From: Desnuesiella massiliensis
GTDB taxonomy: Bacteria > Bacillota > Clostridia > Clostridiales > Clostridiaceae
Assembly: GCF_001403615.1 (NCBI RefSeq)
Contig: NZ_LN879457.1
Coordinates: 1,302,001 to 1,366,000 of the forward strand
Length of the DNA: 64,000 nt
Direction of reading: 5' to 3'
A program made the position numbers and the translations under genes. Positions 59,296 through 64,000 of the stretch are shown one piece after another (position 1 is the stretch's first letter; every line of letters starts with the position of its first letter). The notes under the pieces were generated by a model. The model saw only the letters and a list, made by a program, of their open reading frames with translations, did not search any database and was not told where the DNA came from.

Positions 59296-59415
59296 TTATA
59301 TAAGTTGCAATAAAAATCTTACATTTCTTAGATACAAAATTTCATGGCTTAATAGGTTTGACCCTAGGAATTTTGAAGCTAAAGAAATGTACTTAGATTT
59401 TTGCAACTTATATAA
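59296..59415. repeat. 120-nt palindromic element
   Basis: TTATATAAGTTGCAA (59296-59310) and its exact complement (59401-59415) form the ends; inside, AAAATCTTACATTTCTTA pairs imperfectly with TAAAGAAATGTACTTAGATTTT. No reading frame. Compatible with a MITE or a long structured leader for the TIM-barrel gene 76 bases downstream. Confidence 0.6.
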
Positions 59416-59491
59416 ATAATTATTAATTTCTTGAAAGGGGGGATGAAGAAAGAAAAAGGATAAGGTATTAAATTGTGAAGGAGGTTACAAA

Positions 59492-60178
59492 ATGTTATTT
59501 AAAAACTTATTGGAGAACAATAAGATGACACTGGTAGTAAGTTTACCTGAAAATAGCTATGAAATGGCTAAGGCTGCTTATGAATCAGGAGCGCAAGCAT
59601 TGAAGATGCATATAAATGTGCACCATAGGGCTAGTGGAAACGATTTCGGAAATTTCCAAAGTGGAAAAGAACTTTTTAAGAGAATCCTAGAAGAGTTTAA
59701 TGTACCTTTAGGCATTGTACCTGGAGGAGAAGAGGCTTTTGCTACCAAGGAAGAAATGCAGCAATTAGAGGATATGGGAGTGGATTTTTACTCTGCCTAT
59801 TATCATCATCTTCCAGCTAATATAGCCAGCACTAAAAAGCTTACAAGAATGGTGGCTATCGATAGCAATTATAATGACATAGTTTTAAGGGGTATAAATA
59901 ATTCTCCCATGGAGGTTCTTGAAGCATCAATAATGCCAGGAGAAACTTATGGACAGCCATTATACTTTAGAGATTTAATGCAGTATTCAGCTATTGCTGC
60001 CTCTATTTCAAAGCCTGTTTTAGTTCCTACACAAAAGAAGATAAAACCAGAAGAAGTAAAACTTCTGCATGAGGTGGGAGCTAAGGCCATAATGATTGGA
60101 GCTGTGGTAACTACAAAAGATATAGAAAATTTAAAGAGAGTTACAGCAGAGTTCAGAGAGGCTATAGAAAGATTATAA
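59492..60178 (+). CDS. TIM-barrel protein of unknown function
   Basis: 228 residues behind GAAGGAGG. Alternating strands and helices: MTLVVSLPENSYEMAKAAYE, ALKMHINVHHRASGNDFG, VPLGIVPGGEEA, VDFYSAYYHHLP, PVLVPTQKKI and the closing GAKAIMIGAVVTT that would bind a phosphate. This suggests the ribulose-phosphate-binding barrel group, possibly an aldolase or epimerase. His-rich loops (HINVHHRA, YYHHLP) could hold a metal. I do not recognise the specific family. It precedes a permease and a hydantoinase-like gene on the same strand. Confidence 0.6.
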   Translation: MLFKNLLENNKMTLVVSLPENSYEMAKAAYESGAQALKMHINVHHRASGNDFGNFQSGKELFKRILEEFNVPLGIVPGGEEAFATKEEMQQLEDMGVDFYSAYYHHLPANIASTKKLTRMVAIDSNYNDIVLRGINNSPMEVLEASIMPGETYGQPLYFRDLMQYSAIAASISKPVLVPTQKKIKPEEVKLLHEVGAKAIMIGAVVTTKDIENLKRVTAEFREAIERL

Positions 60179-60270
60179 AAAATGATTCCTTAAGCCACTA
60201 AGGAATCCAAGAATAAAATAAATATAAAAATAAATTTTCGTAAAATAAAAAATTAAGGAGCTGATCAACA

Positions 60271-61575
60271 ATGATAGTCCCTATACTTATTATACTATTA
60301 TTTTTAGTGATTTCAATATTAATGATTACAAGGAAGATGCCTACCCTTTTAGCCCTACCTGTTTTAGCTATCGGAGTTGCTTTAATAGCAGGAGTTCCAT
60401 TATTAAACCCTATAAAGGATGGAGACAATGGCATTTTAAAACATATTCTTGAAGCAGGATCTATAAGATTAGCCAGTGCTTATGTGGCTGTAATATTTGG
60501 TTCTTGGCTTGGTCAAATCATGAACAAAACAAATATTGCAGAAACCATTGTAAAGTATGCAGCAGAGTTAGGCGGAGACAGACCCTTCCTTATCACTATA
60601 TTATTAACTGCCGCTGTAGCAGTATTATTTACTACCATTGGAGGCTTAGGAGCAGTTATCATGATAGGTTCTATTGTAATACCTATAATGGTTTCTGTGG
60701 GAGTATCCTCCATGATTGCGGTTTGTATGTTCCTTTTTGGGTTAGGAATTGGACTTTTATTTAATATATCCAACTGGTCCTTCTATTTAAATGTAATAAA
60801 GGTTCCTATGGAAAGCATAAAGCTTTTTGCTATAATACTAGCAGTATTAACTGCATTAACTGGACTTATATTTGCTATAGTAGAATTTAAGAAAAACGGT
60901 ATTAAATTTGCATGTTCTGCACCAGCTTTAAATAGTAAAAACGGTGAAATTAAATTAGAAAATAAAAAAGCACCTATAATTTCATTATTAACGCCAATTA
61001 TTCCTATTATACTAGTTATGTTTTTTAAATGGCCTATAGTTCCTGCTTTCCTAGTAGGTATACTATATGCGCTAATCACTACTCAACGTAAATTTAACAA
61101 AGCAATTAATATGTTGACAAAGACAGGCTTTGACGGCGTAGCTGATGCCGCTCCAGCAGTTATATTAATGATAGGTATCGGAATGCTTTTAAACTCTTTA
61201 ATGCACCCAATAGTTGCAGAAAAGATGAAGCCTTTCATCACTGCTGTGGTACCTACAAGTTCCATAGGATATATTCTATTCTTTAGTTTGCTTGCTCCTC
61301 TTGCTTTATACAGAGGACCATTAAACCTCTTTGGACTAGGAAGTGGTATTGCCGGACTTATAGTAAGCTTTAATATTCTTCCAGCGGCAACAGTTATGAG
61401 CGCATTCTTAGCAGTGGAAAGAGTACAAGCTATTGCGGACCCAACTAACACTCATAATGTATGGCTTTCAAACTATGCAGGGGTAGATGTTAATCAGGTT
61501 TTGGCTAAGCTTCTGCCTTATGTATGGGTACTTGCTGCCGCTGGAGTGGTGGTAGGAAGATTCCTTTGGCTTTAA
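60271..61575 (+). CDS. Ion-transporter-superfamily permease (GntP/NhaC-like)
   Basis: 434 residues behind AAGGAG. Eleven or twelve membrane spans. Typical are the two re-entrant-like repeats: TTIGGLGAVIMIGSIVIPIM in the first half and ALYRGPLNLFGLGSGIAGLI in the second. The start VISILMITRKMPTLLALPVLAIGVALIAGVP, read in parts, is that of organic-acid carriers. It probably imports a carboxylate or small cyclic compound used by the hydantoinase-like protein and the TIM-barrel protein. Confidence 0.75.
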   Translation: MIVPILIILLFLVISILMITRKMPTLLALPVLAIGVALIAGVPLLNPIKDGDNGILKHILEAGSIRLASAYVAVIFGSWLGQIMNKTNIAETIVKYAAELGGDRPFLITILLTAAVAVLFTTIGGLGAVIMIGSIVIPIMVSVGVSSMIAVCMFLFGLGIGLLFNISNWSFYLNVIKVPMESIKLFAIILAVLTALTGLIFAIVEFKKNGIKFACSAPALNSKNGEIKLENKKAPIISLLTPIIPIILVMFFKWPIVPAFLVGILYALITTQRKFNKAINMLTKTGFDGVADAAPAVILMIGIGMLLNSLMHPIVAEKMKPFITAVVPTSSIGYILFFSLLAPLALYRGPLNLFGLGSGIAGLIVSFNILPAATVMSAFLAVERVQAIADPTNTHNVWLSNYAGVDVNQVLAKLLPYVWVLAAAGVVVGRFLWL

Positions 61576-61614
61576 ATTAGAACAATACCTGATGGTGTAA
61601 GAGATATGGCTTAC

Positions 61615-61716
61615 AGGAGGCTGTGAAAAAAGGTGTTCTATAGGTTTCCCTACACCGCTCATGGAGCTCCATGAGCGGCCCGTGAAAAAGAACACCTATG
61701 TTTTTCACATCCTCCT
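61615..61716. repeat. 102-nt three-tier hairpin
   Basis: AGGAGG / CCTCCT at the ends, TGTGAAAAA with TTTTTCACA, and GGTGTTC with GAACACC form the lower stem. The tip is a perfect 24-bp palindrome (CCGCTCATGGAG and its complement, 61655-61678), far more GC-rich than the surroundings. It lies between the permease and hydantoinase genes. Unlike a simple terminator it has no terminal T run; it looks like an inserted palindrome or RNA element. Confidence 0.65.
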
Positions 61717-61760
61717 ATAGATAGCAGATAGTTTATGAAACAAACGAAGGAGAGGTATAT

Positions 61761-63905
61761 ATGAAAGTAAGAATAGGAATAGATGTAGGAGGCACTTTTA
61801 CAGATGCTGCAGTTATAAATAATGAAACCTTTGAGCTTATTGGTACTTTAAAGGTGCCCACTACCCACTCAGCTGCTAACGGAGTTGCAAAGGGGATAAT
61901 AGATGTATTAGAAGGAGTAATGAAGAAGTTTAATATAGCTCCTGAGGATGTAACTTTCATAGCTCATGGAACTACTCAAGCTACTAATGCCTTATTAGAA
62001 GGTGACGTGGTTAAGGTAGGAGTTTTGTCTATGGGCTCAGGTATGGAAGGCATGAAAACCAAAAGTGACACTGAAATTGGAAATATAGAGCTTGCTCCAG
62101 GAAAGTTTTTGAAAACTGAAAATTATCATATTCAGTTTAAAGATGGAGAAAAGGAAGCGGAAGAAGCTGTAAAGGCTTTGATGAATGTAGGAGCTAAATC
62201 CATAGTGGCGGCAGAGGCCTTCAGTGTGGATCATCCTGAAAATGAATCACAAGTACAAGGTAAATGCGCCCAAGTGAATATGCCTTGTACAGCTACTCAT
62301 GAAATATCCAAGCTTTATGGGCTTAAAATAAGAACAAGAACAGCAGTAATCAATGCCAGCATCCTTCCAAAGATGCTGGACACTGCCAATATGACTGACA
62401 GCAGTGTAAAAAATGCAGGCATTGAGTCTCCGCTGATGATAATGAGATGTGATGGCGGAGTTATGAGCGTAGATGAGGTTAGAAAGAGACCTATACTAAC
62501 TGTGCTGTCTGGACCAGCAGCTGGTGTAGCTGGAGCTCTTATGTATGAAAAGCTGACAGATGGAATCTTTCTGGAGGTAGGAGGAACTAGCACAGATATT
62601 TCTGCAGTAAAAGATGGTAAGGTTATGATACAGTATGCAGAAATAGGAGGACATAAAACTTATTTAAACTCCTTAGATGTTAGAACTGTGGGCATTGGAG
62701 GAGGAAGTATGGTACAAATCTCCAATGGCAAGGCTAGCAATGTAGGCCCTAGAAGTGCTCATATAGCTGGCCTAGGCTATGAAGTATATGCCTCCCCAGA
62801 AGACATTGTAGATCCAATGCTAGAAACCATAGTACCCATAGAAGGAGATCCAGCCTATGGATATATTAAATGCAGCAATGGTAAAAAATTTGCTCTTACA
62901 TTGGCAGGAGCTGCAAATATAGCGGGTTATGTCCATGAAGAGGATTATGCTTACGGAAATATAGAAGCTGCTAAAAAAGCTTATGAGCCCTTAGCTAAAA
63001 ATATGAATATGACAGTAGAACAGGTGGCAGAAAAAATTATAGAAATGGCAGCTGATAAAAATGGAGAAGTGGTTAAAGCTTTAATTAAAGATTATAACCT
63101 GGATCCTCGTACCACTGTATTAATAGGTGGTGGAGGAGGCTGCGCTGCAGTAGTTCCTTCCTTAGGAAAGCATATAGATATGAAGCATAAGTTAGCTAAA
63201 AATGCACCAGTTATTTCCACTATAGGAGTAGCGCTGGCCATGGTAAGAGATGTTGTGGAAAGAACTATACCAAATCCTACAGAAGAGGATATAATAAAAA
63301 CCAGAAAAGAAGCAGAAGAAGCTGTGCTTAAGGCGGGAGCAGCACCGGGTACTGTAGAGGTACAAGTAGAGGTAGATAGTCAAAAGAATATTGTTCGTGC
63401 TATTGCCGTAGGCAGTACGGAGTTTAGGGCTAAGGATCTTATGAAAAAAGAGCTTACACAAAAGGAGTTATTGGATATTGCAGCTCATAATTTAGAAACT
63501 TCTACAGATAAGCTTAAAATCGAAGGCAGCACCAGCTATATGTATGCTATAACCCATGAATGTATAAGTAAAAAATTATTCGGTTTTATTAAAAAGAAAA
63601 ATAAAGCTTTAAGAATAATTGATAAAGAGGGAGTTATAAGACTTCAAAAGAATAATGCCCTTTGTCAGCAAACCAATGTAAATAACTTCGAGTCATCCCT
63701 ACGCAGTATTATGGAAGAGGTAGTAGTCTATGGAGATGGCGGTACGGAGATGCCTAATATATATATAATCTGTGGGAAAAGACTCATTGACCTTTCCGGG
63801 CTTCAAAGTGTAGAGCAGATTATATCCTTAGCAAAGGTTGAAATTAATGGACTCGGCAGCAATGAACCTATGATTTTAGTGGTTTCAAAGAGAATGGAAG
63901 GATGA
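61761..63905 (+). CDS. Hydantoinase/oxoprolinase family protein
   Basis: 714 residues behind GAAGGAGAGG. The ASKHA phosphate loop GIDVGGTFTDAAV is at 5-17, then FIAHGTTQATNALLEGD, AVINASILPKML, MRCDGGVMSVDEVRKRPILTVLSGPAAGVAGAL in pieces, the EVGGTSTDIS loop and GIGGGSMVQI. These are the Hydant_A_N and Hydantoinase_A domains. The C-terminal 170 residues differ from classic HyuA. The family hydrolyses cyclic amides or carboxylates ketones using ATP. No HyuB subunit gene is visible, though the next gene is cut by the window. Confidence 0.82.
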   Translation: MKVRIGIDVGGTFTDAAVINNETFELIGTLKVPTTHSAANGVAKGIIDVLEGVMKKFNIAPEDVTFIAHGTTQATNALLEGDVVKVGVLSMGSGMEGMKTKSDTEIGNIELAPGKFLKTENYHIQFKDGEKEAEEAVKALMNVGAKSIVAAEAFSVDHPENESQVQGKCAQVNMPCTATHEISKLYGLKIRTRTAVINASILPKMLDTANMTDSSVKNAGIESPLMIMRCDGGVMSVDEVRKRPILTVLSGPAAGVAGALMYEKLTDGIFLEVGGTSTDISAVKDGKVMIQYAEIGGHKTYLNSLDVRTVGIGGGSMVQISNGKASNVGPRSAHIAGLGYEVYASPEDIVDPMLETIVPIEGDPAYGYIKCSNGKKFALTLAGAANIAGYVHEEDYAYGNIEAAKKAYEPLAKNMNMTVEQVAEKIIEMAADKNGEVVKALIKDYNLDPRTTVLIGGGGGCAAVVPSLGKHIDMKHKLAKNAPVISTIGVALAMVRDVVERTIPNPTEEDIIKTRKEAEEAVLKAGAAPGTVEVQVEVDSQKNIVRAIAVGSTEFRAKDLMKKELTQKELLDIAAHNLETSTDKLKIEGSTSYMYAITHECISKKLFGFIKKKNKALRIIDKEGVIRLQKNNALCQQTNVNNFESSLRSIMEEVVVYGDGGTEMPNIYIICGKRLIDLSGLQSVEQIISLAKVEINGLGSNEPMILVVSKRMEG

Positions 63906-63911
63906 TTTAAA

Positions 63912-64000
63912 GTGAAGCATTTGTTTTTGCCAATGGAAGAACTAGCACTTTTTGAACTTAAAAGGGATAGATACTTTGATAAAATTCCTTATGAAGATAT
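63912..64000 (+). CDS. Start of a further gene, cut by window edge
   Basis: GTG 63912 follows AAGGATGA and opens a frame of 29 codons: MKHLFLPMEELALFELKRDR and on to YFDKIPYEDI. It begins six bases after the hydantoinase stop, so it is in the same operon. Too short to assign. Confidence 0.5.
   Translation, partial: MKHLFLPMEELALFELKRDRYFDKIPYED

Noticed and set aside
60504..60773. Overlapping frames of 86 codons on both strands inside the permease gene
   Set aside because: Shadows of a hydrophobic coding sequence; no start signals.
1..64000. tRNA, rRNA, CRISPR and prophage features
   Set aside because: No cloverleaf-like GGTTCRA loops, rRNA segments, regularly spaced repeats or phage structural genes were noticed on reading; a dedicated scan would settle this.

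Overview
The window is AT-rich, densely coded and mostly plus-strand. Strong GGAGG-type ribosome binding sites, spoVAC/spoVAD/spoVAE sporulation genes with DUF1657 and YetF companions, phosphotransferase transport and many TTG/GTG starts point to an endospore-forming Clostridium-type Firmicute. No rRNA, tRNA, CRISPR array or prophage was seen.

Layout. 1-5.6 kb: a truncated membrane gene, a YcxB-like membrane protein, a gene frameshifted at an A7 tract, a TetR regulator with a perfect 28-bp palindromic operator and its unrecognised partner gene, and a GNAT acetyltransferase. 5.7-10.3 kb: a C45-type peptidase/acyltransferase, an AraC/GyrI-like regulator and a large WG-repeat protein. 10.6-13.8 kb: a glycerol-3-phosphate-type (Ugp) ABC importer without its ATPase. 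13.9-23.0 kb: a LUD protein, an exported protein, a 159-nt hairpin repeat, RecQ, a RelA/SpoT-domain protein, an NPD-family flavoenzyme behind a FabT-like palindrome, an ElaA-like acetyltransferase and a Suv3-like helicase.

23.2-34.8 kb is the most unusual region. One apparent operon carries two diverged RibD-reductase-like proteins together with a DhnA-type aldolase, a zinc alcohol dehydrogenase, an FGGY sugar kinase, an NCS2 permease, a flavodoxin-like reductase and a GntR/UTRA regulator. A TTGTATATACAA operator candidate sits just downstream of its promoter. A second unit follows: a RibD whose deaminase zinc site is destroyed but whose reductase looks intact, then a RibBA whose DHBP-synthase half has lost key residues but whose GTP cyclohydrolase II half looks intact. 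There is no FMN riboswitch, ribE or ribH. I infer a non-riboflavin pathway using riboflavin-type chemistry.

35-43 kb: an AraC regulator divergent from a GH31 glucosidase, then a REP-associated tyrosine transposase element with inverted ends, a ROK regulator with a PHP phosphoesterase, a solitary copy of the transposon right end, and an MFS transporter. 43.2-49.7 kb: a PrcB-domain secreted protein, a YetF protein, then an operon of a 30-residue membrane peptide, DUF1657, YetF, SpoVAC, SpoVAD, SpoVAE and DUF1657, which resembles the spoVA2mob type, and a DUF975 membrane protein.

50-57.8 kb: a LevR-type sigma-54 activator, a -24/-12 promoter directly after it, then a KDPG-type aldolase, a galactitol-type PTS (EIIA, EIIB, EIIC), a galactonate-dehydratase-like enolase-superfamily enzyme and a Cof-type HAD phosphatase. 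The layout suggests sugar-acid import by phosphorylation, dehydration and aldol cleavage without a separate kinase. 58-64 kb: a second ROK-type regulator with its own palindrome, a 120-nt palindromic element, a TIM-barrel protein, an ion-transporter-superfamily permease, a 102-nt hairpin, a hydantoinase/oxoprolinase-like protein and the start of one more gene.
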